Source of the DNA: Sphingomonas sp. HMP9
Lineage (GTDB): Bacteria > Pseudomonadota > Alphaproteobacteria > Sphingomonadales > Sphingomonadaceae
NCBI RefSeq assembly: GCF_013374115.1
Contig: NZ_AP022673.1
Span: forward strand, 586,501-650,500
Direction: 5' to 3'
DNA length: 64,000 nt
Position numbers and translations under genes: made by a program. Within the stretch, counting starts at the first letter, position 1, and each line of letters opens with the position of its first letter. The notes below the pieces were generated by a model. That model saw only the letters and a list, made by a program, of their open reading frames with translations. It was not told where the DNA came from and ran no database searches. Shown here one piece after another: positions 43,585-52,718 of the stretch.

Positions 43585-44441
43585 GGTTCGCGCTCGTCGA
43601 TCAGGCGAAGAAGGATTTCCCCGTACACCGCCTTTGCCAAGTGCTCGGCATCAGCCCGAGCGGCTATTTCGCGTGGAAAGATCGACCTGCCAGTCGGCGT
43701 CAACGCGACGATATGGTGATGCTGGCGCATGTCCGTTCTGCGTTCGCGCTGTCGAACGGCACCTATGGCAGCCCGCGTATGACACGCGAGTTGCAGGATG
43801 ATGGCTTCGCCATCGGACGCAGGCGCACGGCGCGACTGATGCGTGAGAACGGCCTACGGGGCCGGCAGAAACGCCGGTTCAAACGAACGACCGACAGCGA
43901 GCACAGCTGGCCGATCGCACCGAATATCATCGACCAGGATTTTACTGCAACGGCACCCAACCAGAAGTGGGGCGTGGACATCTCGTATGTCTGGACGCGG
44001 GAGGGATGGCTCTATCTGGCCGTGGTCATCGACCTCTTCTCCCGACGTGTGATCGGTTGGGCCGTCGGCGACCGGCTGCACCGTGATCTGGCGCTCGCCG
44101 CGCTGCGCAAGGCCCTCGTCATGCGGCGTCCGCCTGAAGGGCTCATCCATCACTCGGACCGCGGCAGTCAATATTGTTCGGTGGATTACCAGGCCGAGCT
44201 GCGCCGCCACGGCATCCGTATCTCCATGTCGGGAAAGGGAAATTGCTACGATAATGCGATGGTCGAGACGTTCTTCAAGACGATCAAATCCGAGCTCGTC
44301 TGGCGCACCGTCTTCTATACCCGCGACGAAGCCGCACAGGCCATTGCCCGCTATATCGACGGCTTCTACAACCCCGTCCGGCGCCACTCCGCGCTCGACT
44401 ACATCAGCCCCGCCCAGTTCGAACGAACTGCGTCACGCTGA
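43581..44441 (+). CDS. IS3-family transposase OrfB
   Basis: 286 residues with the DDE integrase core: KWGVDISYVWTREGWLYLAV (first Asp), LIHHSDRGSQYCSVDY (second Asp) and NAMVETFFKTIKSEL (Glu), preceded by the HTH_21 segment ALSNGTYGSPRMTRELQ. The ATG overlaps the orfA stop, so it may be made by coupling and as a fusion by frameshifting. It is intact. Confidence 0.94.
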   Translation: MRFALVDQAKKDFPVHRLCQVLGISPSGYFAWKDRPASRRQRDDMVMLAHVRSAFALSNGTYGSPRMTRELQDDGFAIGRRRTARLMRENGLRGRQKRRFKRTTDSEHSWPIAPNIIDQDFTATAPNQKWGVDISYVWTREGWLYLAVVIDLFSRRVIGWAVGDRLHRDLALAALRKALVMRRPPEGLIHHSDRGSQYCSVDYQAELRRHGIRISMSGKGNCYDNAMVETFFKTIKSELVWRTVFYTRDEAAQAIARYIDGFYNPVRRHSALDYISPAQFERTASR

Positions 44442-44484
44442 GCAAATGCCTCTCCACTTTATCGGGGCAAGTCCACATCAGCTC

Positions 44485-46140
44485 TCAGTGGAAATCAACA
44501 CGATAGTCCCCGGTGATGCTGTCATAGGTCGAGTTGGGTACGTCCTTGACGAATTTGGGCCACAACTCCTTCTTCACGCGCGCCCAGTCGACCCACGGAA
44601 ACGATTGCGGCGCACCGACCGGGACATAGCCGGGATCGTACAGATAGCCGTTCATCGCCTGACCGAGCTTGTATTCGGTCATGTCGACGTTGCGCGCCAG
44701 TTCCAGGTTGCGGAACTCGATACCCGTGACGAACCCGAAGCCACGATCCTCCGGCTCGGCGTTCCAGCCATAATCAACGCGCGCAGTCGCCAGCCCTTCG
44801 TTCGCCATGCGGTAGGTCGTCTGCGCGGTGCTGAGCTTGTAGGGTGATCCGAGCACGAGGCCCGGCTTGTTGATCCCGGTGACGTAAGGCAGCCCGCCAG
44901 TGCCGTCATTGCCTGCCGCCCAGTCGAGCGAAAGCCCGGTCGGATACGCGCGAACGCCGATATAGGGTTGCGTATTGTCGTACCGGGCGCGGGTGTAACC
45001 GCCGCGAATGCGGAGCGTCGAGCGGTCGTCGTGCCATTCGACATTGCCGATCGCGCCGACCGTCGCCTTGTTCCAGGTGTCGTAGCGATAGCGTGAATAG
45101 AGGCTGTTGATGTCCGATCCGCCGCCCTCCGCGGTCAGGTCGCTGACACTGTTCTTGGTGTAGTAATCGTTCTTGTTCATCGTCGAGGATTCCCACTGAC
45201 GATAATTGAACCCCAGCAGCGACGCATAAATGGCGGTCCCGAGCGGGCGCCATTCGAACTTGGCCGAACTGCCTGCGGTCTGGAGGCGGTTGGTGTAGCT
45301 GCCATAGCTATGGTTGTACGGCACCGCGATGCCGTTCCAGGCGGGATCGTCGGGACCGGCCAGCTTCTTGCCGGCGTCGTCGAAGTAATATTTGGTGTCC
45401 TGCCACCATTTGCGCGAGTTGCGGATGCGGTTCTCGTAGCGCGCAGACAGGACCACGCCGAACTGGTCGCCGGCGCCGAACTTGTCCGCGAACACCATCT
45501 TGCCACCGGCGCCGAAATGCGGCGTGCTGCCGTTGCCGGCGTTGCTGCCGCCATCGCCCTTGAACGACGAATAGATGCCATAGCCGTCGACCATGAAATA
45601 GCGGCGCTTGAGGGCAAACGCGCTGCGCGTGACGATGTCGACGATCCCCCCGATCGCCGCACCGTCCTGTTCGGCGGTAAACGTCTTGTAGACATCGTTA
45701 TGGAACGCAAGCTCCGACGGAATCTGCTGCAAATTGACCTTGCGCGAGCCTTCGCCGTCGTTGCCGATCGTCGCGAGGGTGATCCCGTCGATCGTGGTCT
45801 GGTTGAGATCGGGCGAGATGCCCCGGATGCTGACGAACCGCGGCGCATCGCCATCCTCGATCGCGCTGATACCGGGCAGCAGGATCAACTGGCCTGCAAC
45901 GCTGCCGTCGGCGGACAGCGTCTCGAGGTCGTCGAACACGATCGAGTCACGTACCGACGTCGATTGCTCCTTGTCCGAGCGGATCGCGCGATCGCCCATG
46001 ACGATGATGTCGGACTTTGTCTGATCGGGATCAGCGGTCGGGTCTTCGGCGTTAGCGGCACTAGCTAAGAACAACAGCGGCAGTGCACAGGCCGCGGACG
46101 CGACCAACCGGACGCGTCTGGCGGGCGAAAGGAACAACAT
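44485..46140 (-). pseudogene. TonB-dependent receptor, C-terminal part lost at the IS21-family end
   Basis: 547 residues of a larger receptor. Signal peptide (1-31, ending ANA), plug domain (TSVRDSIVFDDLETLSADGS, ILLPGISAIEDGDAPRFVSI, AIGGIVDIVTRSAF) and the first half of the barrel (GVVLSARYENRIRNSRKWWQ) are present. The frame then enters the IS terminal repeat at 44500 and ends VDFH. Family members usually have 850-1,000 residues with a Dockerin-like C-terminal strand, so folding in the outer membrane is unlikely. The start ATG 46140 fits the signal peptide. It resembles the carbohydrate-type receptors of Caulobacter and Sphingomonas. Confidence 0.82.
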
Positions 46141-46377
46141 TGGGCCAGCATCTCCGAAAGGGGCGGGCAGAGAGGCTTGCCGAGAACGGAAAGGCTGGCC
46201 CTACCCATTGTGAGACCAATCTGCGGTCTGGAGCGCCTCGCCTATGATAGCGACGCTACAAAACCGCGTCAGTTATACTGACCTTTTAAGACAGTCGGCA
46301 CTATTCAGGCGCACTGTTCGGCCGCGTATCAAAGCTGTTTGGTACTGAGTTAGGTCCGTATTCAGCAGCGCGCCCTA
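46141..46377. other. Upstream region of the truncated TonB receptor
   Basis: 237 bases, somewhat AT-richer than the genes around it, probably containing the receptor promoter. It ends at the IS5-family insertion. No gene seen. Confidence 0.4.
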
Positions 46378-47235
46378 GGGTCAGGACTCATTGATCATAG
46401 CCAAAAGATGACGGTGGCAGCGAGGGCGACGGCGGAGAAGAAGACGGTAGGGCAACGGTCGTAGCGGCTGGCAACGCGGCACCAGTCCTTCAGGCGCCCG
46501 AACATGATCTCCCCGAACATGATATCAATGCGGCCGCGCTGCCTTTAGCGACGCTTGTCGTATCTGACGGGTGCGAGCCGCGATGTCAGACCTGCGATGC
46601 ATGGTTCTATGCCCTTGGCTTGCAGAGCGTCCCTAAACCAATCGGTGTCATAGGCACGATCGCCGAGCAGCCGTTGTGCCTTTGGCAGATCGTTCAGCAG
46701 CGCGGCTGCACCGGTATAGTCGCTGACCTGCCCGGCAGTCATGAAGAAGCTGAGCGGTCGCTGGTTCGCGCCGCCGACCGCGTGCAGCTTGATATTCATG
46801 CCGCCTTTTGTGCGGCCAATCAGGCGCCAGAGGTCCTCTTCTTTTCCCGCAGGCTGAACGCCGTTTGGTGCGCCTGCAGGTAGGTCGCATCGATCATGAT
46901 GGTCTTGGACTGGGCGTCCGCAGCCGCCAGGCCCTGCGTCATGCGTCATGCGCACGAACACGCCCCTCTCGCCCCACCGCTTCCAACGGACGTAGAGCGT
47001 TTTGTGCGGTCCATGAGCGCTGGGCGGGTCTCACCATCGGAGCCCATTACAATTGACGTAACCGATGCCGCTCAACACCCGCCGATCATCGACCCGAGGC
47101 TTGCCGTAGCTCTTCGGAAAGTACAGCTGCAAGCGCGCCATCCGCTTATCGGTCAGCCAATGCGGGTAGGTCATCCCAAATCTGCTTGCGGCGCCTGAAT
47201 CAGAACAGGTCTCTTAGATCAATGGGTCCTGACCC
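46378..47235 (-). mobile_element. IS5-family insertion sequence (IS427-like), inactive
   Basis: Ends GGGTCAGGACTCATTGAT and ATCAATGGGTCCTGACCC form the inverted repeats, with TA duplicated outside both ends (46376-46377 and 47236-47237), as in IS427-type elements. The transposase gene has several lesions. Confidence 0.85.
46395..47174 (-). pseudogene. IS5-family transposase, degraded
   Basis: Pieces in order from ATG 47174 are MTYPHWLTDKRMARLQLYFP and RVDDRRVLSGIGYVNCNGLR, then a stop after LRW. Next come TMIDATYLQAH-like pieces in other frames, KGGMNIKLHAVGGANQRPLS, RLLGDRAYDTDWFRDALQ, APVRYDKRR with a TAA, and then DIMFGEIMFGRLKDWCRVAS and TVIFWL. At least three frame changes or stops occur, and MFG-EI is partly duplicated. 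The DDE residues can still be placed (ID..., GDRAYD, FGRLK), but no active enzyme can be made. Confidence 0.8.
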
Positions 47236-48338
47236 TAGCTGCGAACCTCGGCCCCCCCGAATACGACCTGATTTCGTACCGTTGGCTCGAACAGGCCGTA
47301 AAGGAACGGCTGGTTGCCGCTGCTCGCGTCGTCGAGCGCGGCGCGTTGCTCCGGCGGCAGATGCAGATCGAGCGCCGCAACGTTGTCGGTGACCTGTTCG
47401 GCCCGGCTTACGCCCATCAATGTGGATGCGACGCCAGGCCGGCCGACCACCCATGCCAGGGCAACGCGCGCGGGCGTCTCGCCGAGTTCTCCGGCGACGC
47501 GCTTGAGCACGTCGAGAATGCGCCAGTTCCGGTCGGTGAATAGCGTGTCCCCAAACGGGTTGTCGCCGTCGAGCCGCTTGTCATCCTCGGACCGCGTCGT
47601 TGCCGACGTAGCGCCGCGATTGGGAACGCCACCCTGCCGCCGCGGGGCTGCCTCGACCGTGGCGCGATCATATTTGCCGGTCAGCAGCCCATAGGCGAGG
47701 GGGCTCCACGGTACGAGGCCCAACCCAGCCGATCGCGCGAGCGGAACATGCTCGTTCTCCACGCCACGCTCGACCAACGAATAAAAATACTGGAGCCCGA
47801 TCGGCCCCGGATGGCCCTGCGCCCGTGCCAGCGTCGCGAGTTCGGCGACATACCAGGCAGGCGTGTTGGATACACCCCAATAGCGGATCTTGCCCGCTGC
47901 GATCAGGGCGGTCATCGTTCGCAGCACTTCTTCGGCCGGGGTTATCCCGTCCCACACATGCAGCCAGTAAAGATCAATGAAATCCGTCCGCAGGCGGCGC
48001 AGCGAACCGTCGACTGCCGCCAGGATGTGTCGGGCGCCGTTACCCCCGGCATGGAGGCCGCGCCCGGTCGCAAAGCCGGATTTGGTCGCGATCACGGTCC
48101 GGTCGCGGAGCGCGCGTTCGGTAACGAAGGCGCCGACCATCTCCTCTGATCGTCCGCCTGCATAGACGTCGGCGGTATCGATGAAATTACCCCCGAGTTC
48201 GGTGTAGCGATCGAACACCGCACGGCTGCCGGCTTCGTCCAGCCCCCAGCGCGGCGTGCCGAAGGTCATCGTGCCGAGCGCCAGCGGGCTGACGAGGAGT
48301 CCAGAGCGGCCAAGCGGGCGGTAGGTTTCGAGGGTCAT
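47235..48338 (-). CDS. Aldo/keto reductase
   Basis: 367 residues. The N terminus YRPLGRSGLLVSPLALGTMT, the active-site pattern GNFIDTADVYAGGRSEEMVG (Asp, Tyr), TVIATKSGFATG (Lys), DFIDLYWLHVWDG (His) and LMGVSRAEQVTDNV (cofactor loop) define an NADPH-dependent AKR of the general-oxidoreductase type. The start ATG 48338 is preferred over the upstream frame, which lacks family character. The stop TAG uses the TA target duplication of the neighbouring IS5 element, so the last residues may have been altered by that insertion. It is divergent from a LysR gene about 100 bases away that probably regulates it. Confidence 0.88.
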   Translation of the reverse strand: MTLETYRPLGRSGLLVSPLALGTMTFGTPRWGLDEAGSRAVFDRYTELGGNFIDTADVYAGGRSEEMVGAFVTERALRDRTVIATKSGFATGRGLHAGGNGARHILAAVDGSLRRLRTDFIDLYWLHVWDGITPAEEVLRTMTALIAAGKIRYWGVSNTPAWYVAELATLARAQGHPGPIGLQYFYSLVERGVENEHVPLARSAGLGLVPWSPLAYGLLTGKYDRATVEAAPRRQGGVPNRGATSATTRSEDDKRLDGDNPFGDTLFTDRNWRILDVLKRVAGELGETPARVALAWVVGRPGVASTLMGVSRAEQVTDNVAALDLHLPPEQRAALDDASSGNQPFLYGLFEPTVRNQVVFGGAEVRS

Positions 48339-48436
48339 AAAGAAGCGTCCTGCACTGTGTCCTGTCCAAGATGGACGACATGTGCCCGCGGGATTAGAGG
48401 GGTTGCGGCGCATGGGTCGCTGAAGGATATTCAGCA

Positions 48437-49324
48437 ATGGATCGCGATCTTTGGTCGGGGCTCGCGGTGTTCGCAGCGATCGTCGAGGCGGGCAGCTTCG
48501 CGCGGGCGGCAACGCGTCTCGGTCTGTCGGCATCCGCGCTGAGCCATGCGATGCGATCGCTCGAAACGAAGATCGGCGTCCGCTTACTCGACCGGACGAC
48601 GCGCTCGCTGGCGCCGACCCCGGCGGGGGAAGCGCTGCTGCTCCGTCTGAAACCCGCGATCGACTCGGTGGAGGCGGCGCTGGGCGACCTGGACGGCGAT
48701 CGCGGGCGGCCCGTCGGGCGCATCCGGGTCAGCGCGCATCGCCCTGCCGCGCTTTACGCGATCCTGCCGCGCCTAGCCGATTTCGCCCGCGCTTATCCTG
48801 GGGTCGCCGTCGAACTTGTCGTCGAGGACGGCCTCGTCGATATCGTCGCCGACCGGTTCGACTGCGGTGTGCAGCATGCGATGACGTTGCAGGCGGACAT
48901 GATCTCGGTCCCCATCAGCGGCCCGGTTCCCCTCGTCTACGTCGCCTCGCCGATCTACCTTGCCGGTCGCCTCCCGCCCGCTGCACCGGACGATCTCGAG
49001 GCACACCGTTGCCTGTGTTACCGGCATACCTCGTCGGGCATCGTTCACCGTTGGGAGTTCGAGCGCGACGGACGTGCGTTCGAGCGCGCGATCCGTGGCG
49101 ACTTCGTCACGAACGACGTCGACGTGATGCGTGACGCCGCGGTAGGCGGGCTCGGTATCGCCTGTCTGCCGCTACCGCATGCCGAGCGGCAACTGGCCGA
49201 TGGTACGCTCGTCGAGGTGCTCGCCGGCTGGGCGACGACCCTGCCGCCGAACCACCTCTATTATCCGAGCCGACGCCAGCCGACCGTCGCGTTCCGGGCC
49301 TTCGTCGACGCCATGCGCTTTTGA
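48437..49324 (+). CDS. LysR-family transcriptional regulator
   Basis: 295 residues. The winged helix reads AVFAAIVEAGSFARAATRLG, LSASALSHAMRSLETKIGVR, LLDRTTRSL; the effector domain is of the CrgA-like type (GRIRVSAHRPAALYAILPRL, DIVADRFDCGVQHA). The start ATG 48437 begins directly before the DNA-binding domain. It is divergent from the aldo/keto reductase at 47235-48338, its probable target. The ligand is unknown. Confidence 0.9.
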   Translation: MDRDLWSGLAVFAAIVEAGSFARAATRLGLSASALSHAMRSLETKIGVRLLDRTTRSLAPTPAGEALLLRLKPAIDSVEAALGDLDGDRGRPVGRIRVSAHRPAALYAILPRLADFARAYPGVAVELVVEDGLVDIVADRFDCGVQHAMTLQADMISVPISGPVPLVYVASPIYLAGRLPPAAPDDLEAHRCLCYRHTSSGIVHRWEFERDGRAFERAIRGDFVTNDVDVMRDAAVGGLGIACLPLPHAERQLADGTLVEVLAGWATTLPPNHLYYPSRRQPTVAFRAFVDAMRF

Positions 49325-49528
49325 TCCTTGCTTGAGATGAAGTCGTCGTAGCCGCCGATCGCCTGCTCAGTCGGTGAAACCGTGATGTCAGATCAGCATC
49401 GACTATGAATGGACCTCCGGAGTCCGGAAGACGGATCACAAGCTCGAGCCGCGCCTTCTGCTTCCTTGCCGATTTTGATTGCCCGCCGCCCGCCCCGCAG
49501 CGCTATGCAATCAAACGATGATTTCGCT

Positions 49529-50449
49529 TCAATGCACCGCGCCGTTGCGCTCGTTGATAAGGCGCTGATCGAACAGTGCCAAATATTTGGTAGCGTAGGT
49601 GCGGCATGCCGACGGGTCGATAAACGGACTCAGGGTTTTGCCGGCCGCTAAGGCGTGTGCCTTGCGTTCCCCGTCTGATCGGTCGGGATGCGCCGTAAGA
49701 AGCACGTCGCATGGCATGGTGCGGAAGGTCGCGAAGCTGTGGCGAAACGCGGCGACTGCGCGCGAATGGTCAGGCGCGGAAAACCGATAACCGGGGCCGC
49801 CAACGGAGTTGAGGCTCGAGGCGAAGACAATCGTGCGGCATTGTCGGGCTTCGCATTAACGCCACGTCCGGCTCATGCTGCCCAGCGTATGGCCCGGCGT
49901 CGCTCGGCCGGTCACTTCCGTCGCGCCGAGCCGAAGCTTCGTTCCGTCGGCGATTCCCCGAACGCGCGGCAGCGCAGGGTAGGCGACGCCGTATGCGATC
50001 TGCGGATCGTCGGCGGCGGGTTGCCCGCGACGCAAAATCTCGGCGGTCGGGATGCTCGCAATCACGGTTGCGCCGCTATCGCGCGTGAGTGCGGCGATCC
50101 CGCCGGCGTGGTCGAAATGCCCCTCGGTTGCGAGAATCAGCGTCACATCCTGCACCCGGAAGCCGAGCCGGCGGATGTTAGCCTCGATTGCATGGACCGC
50201 TTGCGGCACGGCGCCATCGATCAGTATCAGACCCGCGTCGGTGCGGATCAGCCCGACATTGAGACCCTGAAACCCGACCAGATAGGTATTGCCGTATAGC
50301 CGCAGTGGCGCTTGAGCGCCCAGCCACTTCGCGGCGTCTGCAGGCAGGATCGGCCGCAGCAACGGATCATCTTGCGCAGGCGACGCTCCGCCAGCGCTCG
50401 CCAACGTCACAGCGACAAGCGCGGTAGAGAGTAATTCCCTTATGGTCAC
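49529..50449 (-). pseudogene. Class B3 metallo-beta-lactamase of the E116 (B3-E) type, interrupted by a stop codon
   Basis: From GTG 50449 the frame gives a signal peptide (LLSTALVAVTLASAGG) and the B3 core: LYGNTYLVGFQGLNVGLIRT, then LATEGHFDHAGG, where the first metal-ligand position (116) is Glu instead of His or Gln, and ATPGHTLGSMSRTWR. A TAA follows at 49856-49858, but the same frame continues CEARQCRTIVFASSLNSVGG, SFATFRTMPCDVLLTAHPD, CRTYATKY and a natural stop at 49529. Replacing one base of the TAA (for example to TCA) would restore about 306 residues. E116 variants such as SIE-1 are known from sphingomonads. As read, the enzyme lacks its last metal-site region and is inactive. Confidence 0.82.
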
Positions 50450-50557
50450 GACGCTCTCTCCACAAGTAGGCGCGTCTCGTGGCGGCCCGAACGACGGTCG
50501 CACAACGCATCATGTCTCGACACAGGTATGAGCTGAAGTCTTTGGAAGGCATAAATC

Positions 50558-50657
50558 GTGCTCCCGCCCACTGACCTGCGCGCGTTCGATGCGGCTGCCA
50601 GACACCTGAACTTCATGCGCGCAGCGATCGAGTAGGATTTACGGTAGCAGGTAGGCG
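50558..50657 (+). pseudogene. LysR-type regulator, 5' remnant
   Basis: From GTG 50558, after GGAAGG, the frame reads LPPTDLRAFDAAARHLNFMR and AAIE, the start of a GcvA-like LysR helix-turn-helix. TAG codons then interrupt at two places before IS3 copy 2 begins at 50658. Only about 25 codons remain. It is divergent from the B3 metallo-beta-lactamase relic, the position of an ampR-like regulator. Confidence 0.55.
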
Positions 50658-50709
50658 TGGACTTGCTTCAGAAAAGTGGAGAGTTTTCCTGAGATGAAAG
50701 GTGAACTCG

Positions 50710-51003
50710 ATGACGAAGCAGCGACGATTTACGAAGGAATTCGAGGACGAGGCGGTCCGGCTGGTGGCGACCAGCGGGCGTACGCAGCGTGCGGTGGCGG
50801 AGGATCTGGGCGTTGGCCTGTCTACGCTGGTACGCTGGATCGGCCGTCGTCGTGATCGATTGATGGAGATGCCCGGCGAGGCGCCGCAGGCAGATATGGC
50901 TGCCGAGTTGAAGCACCTTCGGCGGGAGAACGAGATCCTCCGACAAGAGCGCGACATACTGAAGCGGGCGACCGCTTTTTTCGCCCGGGAGGGAAGTCGA
51001 TGA
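50710..51003 (+). CDS. IS3-family transposase OrfA, copy 2
   Basis: 97 residues, identical in translation to the OrfA at 43291-43584, with the same helix-turn-helix and coiled-coil layout. ATGA overlap with orfB. Intact. Confidence 0.93.
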   Translation: MTKQRRFTKEFEDEAVRLVATSGRTQRAVAEDLGVGLSTLVRWIGRRRDRLMEMPGEAPQADMAAELKHLRRENEILRQERDILKRATAFFAREGSR

Positions 51004-51860
51004 GGTTCGCGCTCGTCGATCAGGCGAAGAAGGATTTCCCCGTACACCGCCTTTGCCAAGTGCTCGGCATCAGCCCGAGCGGCTATTTCGCGTGGAAAGA
51101 TCGACCTGCCAGTCGGCGTCAACGCGACGATATGGTGATGCTGGCGCATGTCCGTTCTGCGTTCGCGCTGTCGAACGGCACCTATGGCAGCCCGCGTATG
51201 ACACGCGAGTTGCAGGATGATGGCTTCGCCATCGGACGCAGGCGCACGGCGCGACTGATGCGTGAGAACGGCCTACGGGGCCGGCAGAAACGCCGGTTCA
51301 AACGAACGACCGACAGCGAGCACAGCTGGCCGATCGCACCGAATATCATCGACCAGGATTTTACTGCAACGGCACCCAACCAGAAGTGGGGCGTGGACAT
51401 CTCGTATGTCTGGACGCGGGAGGGATGGCTCTATCTGGCCGTGGTCATCGACCTCTTCTCCCGACGTGTGATCGGTTGGGCCGTCGGCGACCGGCTGCAC
51501 CGTGATCTGGCGCTCGCCGCGCTGCGCAAGGCCCTCGTCATGCGGCGTCCGCCTGAAGGGCTCATCCATCACTCGGACCGCGGCAGTCAATATTGTTCGG
51601 TGGATTACCAGGCCGAGCTGCGCCGCCACGGCATCCGTATCTCCATGTCGGGAAAGGGAAATTGCTACGATAATGCGATGGTCGAGACGTTCTTCAAGAC
51701 GATCAAATCCGAGCTCGTCTGGCGCACCGTCTTCTATACCCGCGACGAAGCCGCACAGGCCATTGCCCGCTATATCGACGGCTTCTACAACCCCGTCCGG
51801 CGCCACTCCGCGCTCGACTACATCAGCCCCGCCCAGTTCGAACGAACTGCGTCACGCTGA
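51000..51860 (+). CDS. IS3-family transposase OrfB, copy 2
   Basis: 286 residues, identical in translation to the OrfB at 43581-44441, including the three DDE residues. Intact, so this copy could still move and could act on the nested copy 1. Confidence 0.94.
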   Translation: MRFALVDQAKKDFPVHRLCQVLGISPSGYFAWKDRPASRRQRDDMVMLAHVRSAFALSNGTYGSPRMTRELQDDGFAIGRRRTARLMRENGLRGRQKRRFKRTTDSEHSWPIAPNIIDQDFTATAPNQKWGVDISYVWTREGWLYLAVVIDLFSRRVIGWAVGDRLHRDLALAALRKALVMRRPPEGLIHHSDRGSQYCSVDYQAELRRHGIRISMSGKGNCYDNAMVETFFKTIKSELVWRTVFYTRDEAAQAIARYIDGFYNPVRRHSALDYISPAQFERTASR

Positions 51861-52007
51861 GCAAATGCCTCTCCACTTTATCGGGGCAAGTCCAGCGTAA
51901 GCCACAAAGAACGAGATTGTCATGGTGGCAAGCACGATGCCAATTCCGATCCAACCATTGAGAGGTGGCTTTTTCGAGATGCTGCCTTCGCGAAATGGCT
52001 TTGTCAT
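51858..52007 (-). pseudogene. Small membrane protein gene cut by IS3 copy 2
   Basis: From ATG 52007 the frame reads MTKPFREGSISKKPPLNGWI and then GIGIVLATMTISFFVAYA, a single N-terminal membrane helix. At 51894 it enters the IS and stops after 12 more codons (51858-51860). The original gene was longer; its identity is unknown. Confidence 0.5.
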
Positions 52008-52151
52008 GCAGCGCCTTTAGCTTCTAGCGGTTCCGGGCGAAACCCGAGATGCTTGTCACCGGCTAGTCCATGGTTTGCGCGAGGCAACCGGACGCCGCGC
52101 CTCACTTCACGCCGACAAAACTCGCAGCACCCAGTTCAAGCCAGAATCCAC

Positions 52152-52215
52152 CTTAACGGTCGTCCGAAGGCGGGAGAGGCGAGAGGGCTTGGGAACGTCG
52201 GTTTGTGGGTCTGGT
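52152..52215 (+). repeat. Dispersed two-block repeat, copy 10
   Basis: Block one TTAACGGTCGTCCGAAGGCG; block two GAACGTCGGTTTGTGGGTC. A diverged copy between the IS-truncated membrane gene and the DksA-type gene. Confidence 0.5.
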
Positions 52216-52245
52216 CAGACGAGGACCGTAAGGACACGGAGGCGG

Positions 52246-52506
52246 TCACCGAAGCTGACTGTCCTTGCTGCCTCGCCGATTGAATGCTGCGGCCAGCGGC
52301 CGGTCGCGGCCGCTCTGGCACGCTACGCAGGTGCGTACCCCAGGCACCGCACGGCGTCGACCCTCGGGGATGTCATCGCCACAGATTGCACAGAATGGTT
52401 CACTCGTTCCGCTTGGCATGCTTGCTCGTGCCGCGAGCACTGCGTCTGCCACTGAATCGTCGATCTGATCCTGAACCGCGCCATCGCGCGTCCAACCGCC
52501 AGCCAT
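52246..52506 (-). CDS. DksA/TraR-type zinc-finger protein
   Basis: 86 residues. The four-cysteine finger FCAICGDDIPEGRRRAVPGV followed by CVACQS is the DksA/TraR C4 zinc-finger pattern, preceded by a short helix (DDSVADAVLAARASMPSG). These short proteins, often plasmid- or phage-borne, can bind the RNA polymerase secondary channel like DksA. The start ATG 52506 has GGAGAAG directly upstream. It lies between an IS3 copy and an integrase remnant, which suggests a mobile origin. Confidence 0.82.
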   Translation of the reverse strand: MAGGWTRDGAVQDQIDDSVADAVLAARASMPSGTSEPFCAICGDDIPEGRRRAVPGVRTCVACQSGRDRPLAAAFNRRGSKDSQLR

Positions 52507-52556
52507 ATGCTTCTCCTTACCAGATTCATATGGGGAGCGCAGAGCCCCGATGCCAT

Positions 52557-52718
52557 CGCCAGTGCGTAATTGACGACGTCGCGGCCGCGCAGTTTGCTAC
52601 CCATTGCGACGTCAAATAGTTCTCGGCCCCGGAAACGCGTGTACCGGTCAAGCCAGAACCGAATAGCCCAAACCTGCTGCGGTCTCAGGGTGCTTTGCAT
52701 CCCGCGCACGGTCTTCAT
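52557..52718 (-). pseudogene. Tyrosine recombinase (integrase) N-terminal remnant
   Basis: About 54 codons read STLRPQQVWAIRFWLDRYTR, FRGRELFDVAMGSKLRGRDV, V. This matches the well-kept start of a common short integrase family (P..VWAIR..L.......R.LALF.LAIDSKLRG.DLV). The sequence loses the pattern after NYALA, so only the fragment survives. It supports past integration events near the IS3 copy. Confidence 0.6.

Larger units (their letters stand above)
43239..44475 (+). mobile_element. IS3-family insertion sequence, copy 1 (1,237 bp), nested in the IS21-family element
   Basis: Ends TGGACTTGCTTCAG and CGGGGCAAGTCCA form the inverted repeats. It carries overlapping orfA and orfB. It looks identical to the copy at 50658-51894. 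No clean 3-bp target duplication is seen here, unlike copy 2. Confidence 0.92.
40770..44500 (-). mobile_element. IS21-family element carrying a nested IS3-family element
   Basis: The ends are TGTTGATTTTCACTGAGAG (from 40770) and its near-complement CTCTCAGTGGAAATCAACA (to 44500). Inner repeats containing CGAGAAGTGACCCG lie at about 40809-40831 and, inverted, at 43194-43222. The right outer repeat is separated from the inner one by an IS3-family insertion (43239-44475). istA has a one-base deletion. No target duplication is seen at the outer ends, and both flanking genes are truncated, so the locus has probably been rearranged. Confidence 0.82.
50658..51894 (+). mobile_element. IS3-family insertion sequence, copy 2 (1,237 bp)
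   Basis: Same ends and, as far as I can read, the same sequence as the copy at 43239-44475. A 3-bp target duplication GCG flanks it (50655-50657 and 51895-51897). Left flank: LysR remnant. Right flank: truncated membrane-protein gene. Confidence 0.94.
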
